A stretch of DNA of 64,000 bases, from assembly GCA_021014945.1 (NCBI GenBank), contig MU266382.1, positions 62,001 through 126,000 on the forward strand, read 5' to 3'. The notes beneath the pieces are model-generated. The model was given only the letters and a program-made list of their open reading frames with translations. It had not been told where the DNA came from and did no database searches. Origin of the DNA: Leucogyrophana mollusca. Its lineage: Eukaryota > Basidiomycota > Agaricomycetes > Boletales. Of this stretch, positions 1 through 10,826 are shown piece after piece; position 1 is the stretch's first letter, and each line of letters opens with the position of its first letter. The translations under genes and the position numbers were made by a program.

Positions 1-309
1 GCCTGCACATGCCATTGTCAGGTCGCGATACTTATTGTCTCGCCTTAATTCCAGTACCACTCGGAGTAAAGGTACATATCCTAACCCTTACAGGGATAAA
101 AGCATTGGGCTCGCCTAACGCCCGATTTTGCTTCCGTGGCCTGGGGCTACTCGGAAGCGAATAGTTGGCACACTTATTGTCGAAGCAAAGGTATGTCAAC
201 GGCCTTCCAACTGTTGTACATAATATCACCTTTCCCCGAGAGTTGATCACTCCGACGTGCGTATGAAACATTCCTTCAATTTGTTTTCTTCACCAATATT
301 TCTTCCCCC
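1..309. other. Upstream flank of the MFS gene
   Basis: No gene is supported here. The only open frame, on the minus strand at 32-271, has no recognisable domain and no splice-compatible continuation. The stretch just before position 310 is pyrimidine-rich and probably forms the promoter and 5' leader of the transporter gene that starts at 310. Confidence 0.4.
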
Positions 310-2119
310 ATGTCCTCTCTGAGTCCACAGGCCCTTGACTCGGACAAGGAAACTTCACCATCGCAACTTGAGGACGTTGAGAAAGGCACAGAGAAAACAT
401 CTCTGCCATGGAGGCAGCTTTTTATCATTTTCTTTCTCCAGATCTCGGAACCCCTCACTTCTCAACTAATACTACCCTTTGCACCTCAAGTACGCATCCA
501 CTTGAAGTTTCCTTTGACACGCCATTTGACCGACTGACCCCACTGCAGTTAATCATGGACATTGGCGTTACTCAAGGAAATGAAGCGCGTGTAGGCTACT
601 ATGTCGGAATGCTGGTACGGAGTCCGGTTTTGTGTCTTCCCGCGCCTAACAAGGTTATCAGAACTCTCTGTTCTTTGCGACGGAGGCGCTCACCATATTC
701 CACTGGAGTCGCGTGTCCGACTATCTCGGCAGAAAGCCCGTGCTATTGACCGGACTCTTCGGTCTCTCCATTTCAATGTTCTGTTTTGGCCTATCGAAGA
801 ACTTCTGGCAGCTCGTACTGAGGTACGTGTCACTACCGCCCCTTCAATCCAGCTTCCTGTCAACCTATTTCTATCAGTCGATGCCTCACTGGCGCCTTGA
901 ACGGAAACTGTGGTGTTATGAAAAGTGTGATGGCAGAGATCACAGACTCCACGAATATGCCGCAGGTGATCGGATTGATAACTTTTGCTTGGGCAGCTGG
1001 CACGACAATCGGGTTTGTGCCCCTCTATTGCACTTTCATTGGCAGTCTTTCTAATCTCCAGATACGTGCTCTTTTGGCAGCCCTCTCATCGGTGGCGTAC
1101 TTGAGGAACCAGCCATCCGTTTCCCGAGCACCTTTGGGCGCTCTGTGTTCTTCAAAACCTATCCATATTTCCTACCGTGTGCCGTAGCAGCGTCCTTCTC
1201 AGCGCTCTCTTGGTTGATGGCATTGTTGTTCTTTAAAGAGGTGTTTATACCCCGTACCAGGTCTGCATCTACGATGGTGTTAACTATTTTTCTCGCAGAC
1301 TATGCCATCTCCGCTAACAATTCGTGACATCAAGGAGCGTCTGAGATTCCGACGTAGTGACGCTGATCTGCCTTTAAAAACAGAATCTACAATCCAACAC
1401 GCCGATGCGACCCTTGGAGAAGCTGAGAAACCGCTTCCTCTCCGCAAGCTCCTCGTCCCCCGTGTACTCGTTGCAGCAGGCACCTATGCATCAGTCTCCC
1501 TGGTGGAAATAGCTATTCGAACGGTACAACCTGTCTTCTATGCCACCTCCATCCCACTGGGCGGGCTAGGCCTCAGCCCTTTGGCCATTGGAAACATCCT
1601 TGCGATTGCGGGCGCGGTGAACGGCTTATTCCAGATGCTGCTTTTTGCCAAGGTACACGAGCGGATGGGCACAAAGAATCTCTTGGTGGCCGGTGTTCTC
1701 TCCGGCCTGCCCGCCATTGCGTTATTTCCAATGATTAATCTGCTCGCGAGACAGCAAGGCATAAGTGCAAGCGTGTGGATACTTGTCGCCCTGCAGCACT
1801 TGCTCCTCGTCATGCTGGACTACTCATACGGTATGCCACATTGACCATCTCGCATCGAACTCTCTCATCGTTCTACGCAGGTGCAACCTTCATTTACGTG
1901 AACTCATCCTCGCCCAATAGAGCGTCTATTGGAGCTACGAACGGCCTTGCGCAGGTGACCGTCTCGGCGATGCGCGCGGTAGGCCCCGCTGTTTCCAACG
2001 CTGTTTTCTCCCTCAGTATCGAGCAGCAATACATCGGCGGACAGATGGTGTACTGTGTCCTGGGGTGTATGGTGCTCCTAGCGGTGTGGGTATCATCTTT
2101 GCTTCCGCGGAAGGTCTGA
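310..2119 (+). CDS. MFS transporter (drug:H+ antiporter / ZIFL-like)
   Basis: This is a major facilitator superfamily transporter, a proton-coupled efflux or uptake carrier expected in the plasma or vacuolar membrane; the substrate cannot be read from sequence. Seven exons join in frame: 310-489, 549-614, 662-822, 878-1012, 1081-1240, 1299-1830 and 1881-2119, giving 490 residues, a normal MFS length. A charged cytosolic N-terminus is followed by about twelve hydrophobic segments. The loop between TM2 and TM3 carries the MFS signature RVSDYLGRKPVLLTG. After TM5 and TM6 there is a GPLIGG motif, and a charged central loop rich in K, R and D separates the two halves. The closest relatives I recognise are fungal 'MFS general substrate transporters' of the Zinc-induced facilitator-like group. 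All introns are short GT..AG. The gene appears intact. Confidence 0.88.
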
Positions 2120-4487
2120 AAAGATCAGCATAATTCAAACTCTTGGGCGCTCAGAACCCGTCAAAGCAAGACATCAGACTCGATTATCACGCTCACTGTA
2201 CCTTGTACACCCTCCTTTGTGGTTCCACACTCAACCTCACTGTCCTTTAACCCATCACTCATTTTACCAACACCTTATCCTCGTATAATCCTGTCACACT
2301 ACACACTTAGATGCGCCCTACCACTAGACAATGAGGTGTATAAACCACAACCCTTATGGTCTGAAATCCATGTACCGGGGATGTTCCGAACGTGCGACCG
2401 GTTGGCATGCGGTTTGAATTACGCGGGTCATGGAACCATCTGTGGTCTTTGGCAGCCATTCAACGTTCATCGGCCAGACACTGGGGACCATCTTCGTGCT
2501 CGGACGGTCACCATGGCATGACCCGTTCCGGATAACAAACGGTGGTCCTCAATTTCTACGAATTGCCTCAACCCGTCGACCGAGGTTTCTCTCCCTTGCG
2601 TACGCTCCAAGTGTGGATGCGAGCCCATAACCATCCCAATTGGGTCATTGAATGAAGAACAGTTGACAACGGCCAGCTCAGAGTCGCGCTATACCAATGG
2701 GTATGGGTCGGAGTTGAGAAAAAGATTGGATTTGTTGGATTCTGCTGTCACATCGTCGTAAGATAAGCGTTTGTCCTTGAAAGAATGTGGGTCCCCTCAT
2801 GGTCAATTTGATCGAGTCTTTCGGAAGGCTCTCCATGGGCAGATTGAAGAGATGGGATCGATGGTGGTAGTACAGATATCGACCCCTGGCATCGTTCAAT
2901 TAGCGTTCATGGCGATAAAGGAATCACTTGTTGAGGATGACCCAGAGCACAATCAATCGGACCACCTACACTCATCGATGCCTTCGATTTACCTAACTGG
3001 AGTTCAGAAACTTGGGTGTCGTGAAGCTCCTCTTGACTGCGTTGGCTGCGTTAAGCACTGCCCCTGGCCTGCAGACACAGACACAGATGTTTTGATTCCC
3101 CGGGCCGGTCGGTTTCACGAATCCATGCCAGCGACTCACCCGATTTTGACCAGCGGAACATGTCGCTGACTAGTAGTAGTACATAGCATATGAACCTGGG
3201 GCCTCATGGAATCTTGATCGATCAAAGTTCTGTTGTGGCTCCTCAGTGTTAAATAGAGGAAAACGAGGAGATACTGAACGCGGGTGATCTTCGATAGAAA
3301 GAAGGGCAGTAAGTACGCGCTCAAGGGCGTTGGTGTTTCCCATGACTTCTGTATGCCTAATTACCGGCTGGGCCGTTCGACATTGTTGGATCCTGTTAAA
3401 ATAAGTATTGCGTGTGGCAAAGATGCAAGCTCGGCTATACGAGATGTTGAGTTGTCGACTGCCAACTGGGCACCTTTTCGACATCTTCACACCGGCAGCG
3501 GCAATGCGTCTTTCTGACCTAACTCTCGATCTTCTCTTCAACGGTCGGAAGTCGGCTTATCAGAGCACAAACAGTCCAAAGGCCCCATCAAACCTTGCGA
3601 TACTCTTCGACTGGCAGATGAGCTGCGCCCTGCCTCATCATGCCCGAAACTTCGAGTTTTGACCGAAAGGCGGCAGTGACCCGGACTTCGAGCCCGCGCA
3701 CCCACGACGTCCGCGCACCCTTTCGAGGCGGTAGATCGATACGAAAGGACAATTCCGAGCCGCGAGGTATACGTACTGGAGTCCTACAAAATACACCCAG
3801 ATAATGCTCGGCTTCTTGGCGCTGGACGTTCCAAACTCGAAAGCGAAATTCAAGCATCTCACTCGTCCATCGGATGCCTTTGACGCGAAAAGAAAGACCT
3901 ATAGCGTGTTGCCCAACAAGGCGCAGATGTACCAATTGCAAAAATTTGGCGTGGGTGATGTCTCAGCCCCCTCAGGTCACTCGCATCAACGATCCAGCAA
4001 GTATGTGGGTGCCCGAGCTGACTCTAACTCCGATTCACGTTTGTTGCCGAGGCACACTGGAAAAGTCTTGTTGTTGCCTAAATATTTTGCCCAAAGGTCC
4101 AAGCAGCGGTGGCGGCGGGCCCGCCCTTCGACGTTGTGGCCTCGGTGGCACAACTATGTCCTGCTGTGCATACGCCATATCTGGACGCCCGCTTTGCCCA
4201 TCCGAACCGATTGTCGCGACGTCTCGTGTCTATTGTGCTCCCATTTGCTTTGTCGGACATGTCGCTTTCCTTGTGGACAGGACGCTTTGCGCTTTGGCAG
4301 AACCACATTCCACACGTCCGACGCTTTGGGATCGCATTCATGGTCAGTGCAATATAAAATCTAGTCCTCTCAGCAGAATGGCGGCATCAGCACCGGTTTC
4401 AACATCTGCCTCGTCTCTTCCGCTCCAGCCCAGCCGCGAAGCCTTTTCATTTGCCTTCCTGTGTCCATATCTAAACAGTTTAAAGCC
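2120..4487. other. 2.4-kb region without a supportable gene
   Basis: Several open frames exist, for example 2771-3169 plus (132 codons), 3588-3941 minus and 3804-4364 plus, but none shows a known domain, a consistent set of splice sites or a protein-like composition. The overlapping long frames on both strands at 3.6-4.4 kb are Arg-, Ser- and Cys-rich, as expected for chance frames. A short lineage-specific gene cannot be excluded. The last 150 bases contain the TATA-like element at 4353-4359. Confidence 0.4.
4353..4359 (+). promoter_or_regulatory. TATA-like box
   Basis: The sequence TATAAAA lies 129 bases before the proposed start codon at 4488. That distance suits a fungal TATA box with a leader of about 100 bases. 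No other core element is evident. Confidence 0.35.
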
Positions 4488-5274
4488 ATGGCGCAATTCG
4501 TTGACCCCCAGCAATTGATGCGCAATCCCATCGGTCCGGGCACAACGGCTGTGAGTTCTCTTCTTCCTCTATCGTCCAGCAAGTTCGTTAACGCGCTGCA
4601 TCTCTCCCAGCATTATCAGCGAATGACTAACCCTCCCCGCCATCCGTCCGCAATGCATGCGGATATGCCACCGTTCTTCCATCTCCCCGATGGGAAGAGG
4701 TTGGCACGGCTTCCCCGCGCAGTATTATTTACTCCGTCACAAGAGAGCATACCCGCAATCACGTTCAGCACAAACGGGTTCCCTGGTGCACGTGTCAAAG
4801 ATGTCCTCAAGGCCACTATCATCGTTGATGCACCGAACGACCGCGTTTTTGAGCACCATGGTTGGCGCTCGACGAATATCGCCCTTGAGGTAAGCTCTTC
4901 TAATATCGAGATGGTTTCGTGCGCTCACTTGGAATGCCACAGTGGCCTGGGTACGATCCCCGCGCTGCGAACGATCCCGGCCACCTAAGGCTCTTCACGA
5001 TAGTCGACGGAGCGCCTATTACTCGGAACCGACTCGCTGGCGAGGTCTGCAGTCTACTCTGGAACTATAACAGTAAAGTCGGTGTATGTAATCGGCTTGT
5101 CCTGTGCGCAGCCTGCTTGTACTTACAACCACCCCTCAGGGCAAAGCTCCAGTCACCCGTGGCTTTGAGCGTTGGGCCTTGCACCCGGATGCGGTTCATG
5201 TGAGCGATGTCTGGCTCCTGTCACTGCACTACTATAGGAACGTCTGGATCCCCGAGTTTTACGTCAAGGATTGA
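4488..5274 (+). CDS. Conserved-looking hypothetical protein
   Basis: I do not recognise the family. The first exon runs from ATG 4488 (or an in-frame ATG at 4461) to about 4890. It is followed by a short intron, a second exon beginning near 4943, another short intron ending at 5140 or so, and a last exon to the TGA at 5272-5274. The protein is about 230-240 residues, soluble, and has no signal peptide or membrane segment. Protein-like stretches include PAITFSTNGFPGARVKDVLKA, HLRLFTIVDGAPITRN and a C-terminal YYRNVWIPEFYVKD. The pattern (β-rich, Trp/Pro-rich, small gene) resembles the DUF-type small proteins common in Agaricomycetes, but I cannot name one. In the last exon the 38 bases at about 5200-5237 have intron-like ends, yet reading straight through keeps the frame, so I prefer no intron there. 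Confidence 0.6.
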
Positions 5275-5569
5275 ACAATTCCCGTCGGGACTTTATCTCG
5301 ACTTTATCAGCATTACCCGCATTTGATACCCTTGCATTTTCATTTTGGCTCATCACTACCACACTTAACCACACTCACTCATTGCATTGTCATAGCCTTT
5401 GGTTTTGGATCATATCACATTAGCAGACCGCATCGCATCGCACGCTCTCTTCATATGTTCACTGTATTCACGTTTATACACTTGCAATAAATAAAATTGC
5501 ATTGGTTCCATGGTCTCTGGTAAACCCGAGTCCTCTGCAGCAACCTAAGTCGGACACCCCGTTACGAGC

Positions 5570-6067
5570 TCATTCTACAATGTCAACCTTGTTCTGCAAG
5601 TTGGTGAGCAACACCCACACCTCCGTGAAGAGCGGACAACTAACCTTGTAGAACGCGACATGATTCTTGATGTGCGAGGCCTTTTCCTTTGGCTGGGGGT
5701 AGTACCTGTGGTCTGAAATTGAGCTCACTCTAGACCCACAGGCTGGATGGATCACAGACCACGCAATATCCTTGATGTTTGCGCCATTGATCTCTGCGGA
5801 ATAGTACGCTGCAGTGCTGTAAACTGACTAAGTACCGGTGTCCGAACGACAAAAATAGGTGATACATACCCTTTCCAAGGACATACAGAGCTAAATGGAA
5901 TGTTCGTGAGCCACAGCCCATCATTCAATTAACGAGACTGACCTGGTGTTAGAATCTTTGAACACGGACTTTGCTACCGACTCAGGGGGGAAATAGTAGT
6001 TCCCCTCGACTACAACGGGGCTGTCGCTTTCGGCAAGGACTGTTCCCTTGTAGGTAACTTGAACCAT
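5570..6067 (-). CDS. DUF427 domain protein, 95 aa
   Basis: Five exons on the minus strand (6067-5943, 5890-5870, 5816-5760, 5705-5645, 5593-5570) join exactly in frame to give 95 residues, the usual size for a single-domain DUF427 protein. Family hallmarks are visible: the opening VTYKGTVLAESD, the central CPWKGTAAYYSAEI, the AWYYPQPKEKASHI segment and the closing HVAFYKNKVDIVE. DUF427 is a small β-barrel fold found in bacteria and fungi; its biochemical role is unknown. The second exon is only 21 bases. The gene faces away from the NAD carrier gene at 6701, so the two share a region of about 630 bases between their starts. Confidence 0.85.
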
Positions 6068-6700
6068 GTCGAAGAAACGTCTCGAAATGCTTTGGCTGGT
6101 ACGATGTGGCTGGTGATGAAGAGGATCCTCTTGAATAGGGGAGGAGTCGGGCTCCTACATATACCGCGGCCCACGTGACATCTTATACCCCAGCTTGGTC
6201 ATGCTAATGCTACAGCCCTTACAATTCCCTATCAACAGCCATGACCAGCAGTAGTAAGCTCGCCGCCATTGTTAGCAACGATATTACCAATCAGCAGCTC
6301 AGCATGCAGAAATATGTTGCAATATAATCAGCACCGTGGTTTGTAGCAAACTCGGCTTCAATGTCGCAGGTATGATCCTTACACGGACTGCCTGCGTCGC
6401 GATCAGCTGTGAGTCTCAGATATCCTCGTGGCCGGGAGATCGCTGGCCGTAGCGCTTCGGAAGTTGGGCACAATCGTTATCTGATAAGGAGGTCCTTTGG
6501 GCTTGGGCTCGGCAAAAGCCGGGTCTGTTAGTGACCCGTCGACATCATGTGCTCGGCTTATTACGAACGCGAGTCTGAGGTTGCGGTGGTGCCAGCTGAA
6601 TCCACATAATCTCGTTCTATTCTCTCTTTCTGCGCCGGAGCGTTCAAAGATAGCACGCATTTTTCTGCCTTAGCATCCCCCGCTTCTGCGGGGCAGAGAG
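6068..6700. other. Shared upstream region between divergent genes
   Basis: This 630-base stretch separates the divergently transcribed DUF427 and NAD-carrier genes and probably holds both promoters. A minus-strand open frame at 6403-6660 (85 codons) has some protein-like character but no known domain and would overlap the carrier promoter. A short plus-strand frame starts at 6241. Neither is strong enough to call as a gene. Confidence 0.35.
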
Positions 6701-7993
6701 ATGCAGTCAGGCAAGAAATGGAATGCACACAGCATGATCGGTACGCTCTCGTTCCACAGCTGACACAAAACCCACAATTTGAGCGACTTTGGCCGTTTAT
6801 CAGCTGGAGCGGGGGGTGGACTTATTGCATCCATTGCAACATGTCCACTCGATGTCGTCAAAACAAAATTGCAGGCCCAGCGAGCAATCCACGGACAGCA
6901 GGGTTATCAAGGGGTTATCGGTCAGCCTAGCCATTCATCTCCGCTCTCAGGTAGCTAATCGTGGCCGTCTTGTGTGCATTCGGCCTTCCCCGAAACAGAC
7001 ACCGTCAAAACCGTCGTAAGACACGACGGTCTTCGCGGGCTGTATCGCGGCCTTGGTCCAACGATACTTGGCTACCTACCGACGTGGGCCATCTACTTCA
7101 CAGTATACGATGGTATTAAGACGCGGTTCGGGGAGGCTCCACTAGGCGGAACTCAGTCCGGCGATCGAATATACCCCGCTGCTCAGCCCAAGGGTTACCA
7201 ACCCACCATTCGGGAACACTCGTGGTCACTTCACATTCTATCCGCAATGACTGCTGGCGCCGCCAGCACAACTTGTACAATGCCACTTTGGGTAATTAAA
7301 ACCCGGTTCATGGTATGGTAACCATGCGCACGCACCAATTTTTGTTCACCTTCATTCTGCCCCACCTAACTAGACTCAATCTCGACGTGAAGTAAGATAC
7401 CGCAATACCTTCGACGCTGCTGCCACAATCTACCGCACTGAGGGCCTACGAGCATTTTACCGCGGGCTGTTACCCAGTTTGTTCGGAATCACGCATGTTG
7501 CCGTTCAGTTTCCCCTGTATGAACAGCTGAAGGTGTGGGCACGTGAGTGGTTGTGGAACCTTCCTGCGATCTTACCTGTATAATGACCTTGCCTTACATC
7601 TAAAGAAAGGGAATCGGATGTTCCTCTGCGCAGTGACACCATCCTACTTTGTTCTGCTGCTGCAAAAATGACGGCTTCGATAGCCACATACCCGCACGAA
7701 GTCCTACGGACGCGACTGCAAACGGAACGACTGCCAATAGCAGACGATGCCTCTTCTGATGGGATGATCAAGAGACACGTGCGCAGGGGTGTCGTCTACA
7801 CCACGAGGAAGATAATCGAGAAGGAAGGCTGGACGGGACTGTACAAGGGGTTGTCGATTAACCTCTTTCGAACTGTCCCGAATAGTGCGGTGACGATGTT
7901 AACGTGCGTTATCAGGGCTTCCTGACTCGTCACGATGCTGATATCATCCCAAGCTACGAATTATTGATGCGGCACCTTTCGTCTCAGACATAA
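6701..7993 (+). CDS. Mitochondrial carrier, NAD+ transporter type
   Basis: This is an inner-membrane solute carrier of the SLC25 family. Six exons (6701-6740, 6804-6920, 6999-7312, 7374-7542, 7606-7903, 7954-7993) join in frame to give 325 residues with the three-fold repeat of about 100 residues. The carrier signatures are PLDVVKTKLQAQ in repeat 1, PLWVIKTRFM in repeat 2 and YPHEVLRTRLQT in repeat 3. Trp in place of the acidic residue in the second signature is typical of the NAD/folate/pyrimidine nucleotide branch. Segments such as GLGPTILGYLPTWAIYF and GLLPSLFGITHVAVQFPLY match the yeast Ndt1/Ndt2 (Yia6/Yea6) pattern. The expected role is import of cytosolic NAD+ into mitochondria. The start at 6701 is preceded by an in-frame stop at 6671-6673. 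A pyrimidine-nucleotide carrier is the main alternative. Confidence 0.85.
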
Positions 7994-9402
7994 TCTGATT
8001 AATATTGACATTCATTCATTCAATACTGAGGAAAGTCTCCTTGCGTATTTGGGATTCGCTGCATTTAGAAAACTACCTATAGATAAACCCTGTGTATAGT
8101 ATGTATTCATTCATCCACCGGCGATGCGCTGTCTTTCGACACAATTGCAATCATAACAGGCTATGTATGTCAGAGAGACTTGTTCGCCGTGCTTTCAGCG
8201 GTGTGGAAAAGCGCTGCCGAGGTGCAACGGGGTTAGATGACCGCCTCCAGCTGTGACGCAGCAACCATAGTAATTGTGCAGTCGGCATGCTCATGCCCGG
8301 TGCCCTTGCTGCCTTGCTGCCAACACATGACGATTGGAACAAACTGCAGACGCTGTGCTATGTTAATACCCATGCGGGGTCTACGCTTTTGGCGCTCGGG
8401 TTCAACTGTCCGTGGTTTTGTCCGTCACAGAGTCCGGCCGATATTTATGGCTTGAGCTGACGCATCGAGGGAACCTGGTGCCCTTGTGCGCTCATTCTGA
8501 AAATATGCATGTGTGCTGTTGTCCCACCAGAGGCCTCGCCACCCCGAGAACCCAAGCCAGTTTAGCACTAATTACAAATGGGGTCCGAACCATCCACTTC
8601 TCTGGTACACAGAAGCACAAGGAACATCGATATCACGAGGCTCCCAGTCCACTACGGGAAACCCGAAAGAAATCAAAATGCAACAAGAATCCAATTTGTC
8701 GTTCGTCATCATTATTAAAAAAGCGTAGTCGTATGGTATCCCAGACGGCATATATGGAAAAAGTTCGCGTCCTTCCCGTCTCGGTGCCCGCCCCAGCCAG
8801 CTCAGCCAGCATATACATAAGTAGGTCCGTAGGTAACGAGCGTGGGTCGCGGTGCACATGGGCACCGCCCAGTTTGATCGGCGAGACGAGTTTGGTGATG
8901 TGCTGTGCTGGGGGGCATGAGATATCGACGGCAGGGGTGGGAAGACATAATGTCCGACGAGTATGAAACAACGGGTGATGACATGTGTAAATGCAAGGAG
9001 CGAAGGAGCCCGTGAAGATTGAGGATACGTAGGCACCTTACTGGAGGTGGGATTCGAGTAGTGGTGGTGGGGAGTACGGAGGGAGGAGAGTCCGGTAAGG
9101 AAGCAAAAGTGGCAGCTACTAGGAATTCCCGAGTACCACGACAGTAAGAGACCAGCCTTGTTGTAATAAAGGTAAGACAGGCGGCGAAAGAGGTGTAAAG
9201 CGCGAACTGGAAAAAGTGAAATCAAGGTCAGAAAGTGGGAAGCAAGGGAGGAGCGATGCAACAACACTACACGTCGGAAAGTGCGACTACAAAGGGGGAG
9301 GGCGGATGAGGGCAAGAGAGGTATCCGAAGAAGATATACAACCAACCATGAGAACCGAACTGCAAATAAAATAAAGACGAACGCGTACACGAAAACCTGA
9401 GG
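7994..9402. other. Mostly non-coding region between the NAD carrier and a membrane protein gene
   Basis: The first part holds the 3' flank of the carrier gene and the weak gene candidate at about 8125-8460. From 8572 to 9390 a 272-codon open frame runs on the minus strand, directly downstream of the gene at 9403. It is very rich in Ser, Leu, Arg and His with no domain, on a strongly pyrimidine-biased strand, so I regard it as chance or 3' untranslated sequence. Confidence 0.4.
8125..8460 (+). CDS. Possible small gene or 3' gene fragment, unknown product
   Basis: Two segments read as plausible protein when joined across a short GT..AG intron (about 8229-8279). The first ends LFAVLSAVWKSAAEVQR; the second contains GALAALLPTHDDWNKLQTLC and then HAGSTLLALGFNCPWFC before a TGA at 8458-8460. 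Codon choice (G/C at third positions) looks like that of neighbouring genes. I cannot identify a start codon: an in-frame stop lies a short way upstream, so either a first exon is missing or this is a remnant. No family is recognised. The evidence is codon style and splice-compatible ends only. Confidence 0.3.
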
Positions 9403-10826
9403 CTAGTGATCTTGCACCGTATCACCAGCGTCACTCAGGGTTTCCACTCTAACTCCTCTTGATGACCCAACGCTTCGAATATCCCTGCCTTCTTCTGCCA
9501 GTTCGCGGTTCATGATCTCATCTTTGCGTTCCTCCGCAGTCTCTGGAGTTTCGCCTTCCTCCACTGGCGTTCCGCCAAAGTCAGGTTTTCGCAGAGCATC
9601 CCTGAATGCATTTGCCATGATTGCGGCATCCGCGCCCGAGAATGGACCAGAGTCGAGGTTAGAGTGGGCACGTGATATTTCAGAAACACCGTCTGGTGAT
9701 ACCGTAGATCCAGGTCGATGGTGTTCTGATGATGCTCGTCCTGCGGCAACACCACCTGCGAGTAATGGAAGTTGAGGTGAATTCGGGTTTTGTGCGTTGG
9801 CCATCATGGGGGAGGAAGACCCCATGGATCCGCGCTGAGAAGCGCGTTCACGTCTCCGGAGGCGGCGCATGATTAACCACACCATGATACCTCCGGCCAG
9901 GATAGCAAGGAAACCGAGCACAACAATGACAGCTATGGCCCAGTGCGGGAACGGCTGAGTTGAATCTCCATTCTGGAGACCTCCCGATGGAGTTGCTCCA
10001 GAGGTTGCTGGAGTCCCGTGCAGACTGGTCACGGACGCCAGTGATAACGATGCGACGGACGCGGAGGATGCGGACGCAGCAGACGCAGAGGACGATGACA
10101 TGGATGCGGCAATGTAGTCGGCATAGGTGGTTTCTGGTAGGGGGTGCTCAAAAATGGGTCAGGACGGGAACCAAGATAGGCAACTCACGGACGGCAGTGA
10201 ACGTTGGATTTGTTGTGGCAGAGCCATCCAGACCCTCTTGGTTTGTGACGATCCAGAAGTAAGAATAGTTCAGGTTGGGTCCACCAGGTTGCCAAGTAGC
10301 ACCTCGATCACCAAACCAGCTATCGTTGACAGGGACGTTGTACGAGCCCGCTGTTCTGTAAGGATTTGTGCGTCCAGTGATGTTCATTAGTGGGACCTGG
10401 GTGTCGGCATTGATGAGGTACAGGTTAACGAGGTTGTATTGTGTGAGTTGCGGTCTATTGCTGTTCCCTGTGGTTCATAGCGATCAATCAAATATTCCGC
10501 AAAAAAACAGCTGTTCCCTTACAAACGACCGCGGCCCATTGGTGTTGGTAAGCAATATCACCAGCGTCAGGATAACACGTCACAGCATCATTGCTAGAGT
10601 AGTATGTGCACTGGGTGATGGCCTCGTCTACAAGTTCGAAGGAACAGTCAGCACCATGGCGAAATCGTGCACCATAAAAACACATGAATGTGCTGCACGC
10701 ACCGACTGCCGTCTGGTTGGTGACAATCGAAGTCTGTTGCCTCTTTCTCTTTGATCCCGAGGGATATGATGAGGGTGGGGCGGTCTGTTCAGGCCAAGGG
10801 GAGTTGTCAGATGGACTTGGAGGCAT
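9403..10826 (-). CDS. Single-pass type I membrane protein with Ser/Ala-rich stalk
   Basis: The gene is read on the minus strand and ends at 9403. An extracellular β-rich domain comes first, with segments CYPDAGDIAYQHQWAAVVWN, LTQYNLVNLYLINAD and NDSWFGDRGATWQPGG, and several N-glycosylation sites. It is followed by a Ser/Ala-rich stalk (near 9990-10100), one transmembrane helix (AIAVIVVLGFLAILAGGIMVWLI, at about 9880-9950), a basic stop-transfer RRLRRRERAS, and an acidic cytosolic tail of about 150 residues rich in Glu and Ser. At least three exons are seen; the intron at about 10447-10520 keeps the frame (V-W-N). The N-terminus is uncertain: the ATG at 10826 gives no signal peptide, and the true first exon may lie upstream, up to about 11170. 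The layout suggests a cell-surface or wall-stress-sensor-like protein, but no named family is recognised. Confidence 0.65.

Noticed and set aside
3588..4518. Overlapping long open frames on both strands (up to 214 codons)
   Set aside because: Composition is Arg/Cys/Ser-rich, there is no domain, and frames on opposite strands mirror each other.
5200..5237. Possible 38-base intron (GTGAGC...CTATAG) in the last exon of the gene at 4488
   Set aside because: Removing it shifts the frame into a weaker reading; reading through keeps a protein-like C-terminus to the TGA at 5274.
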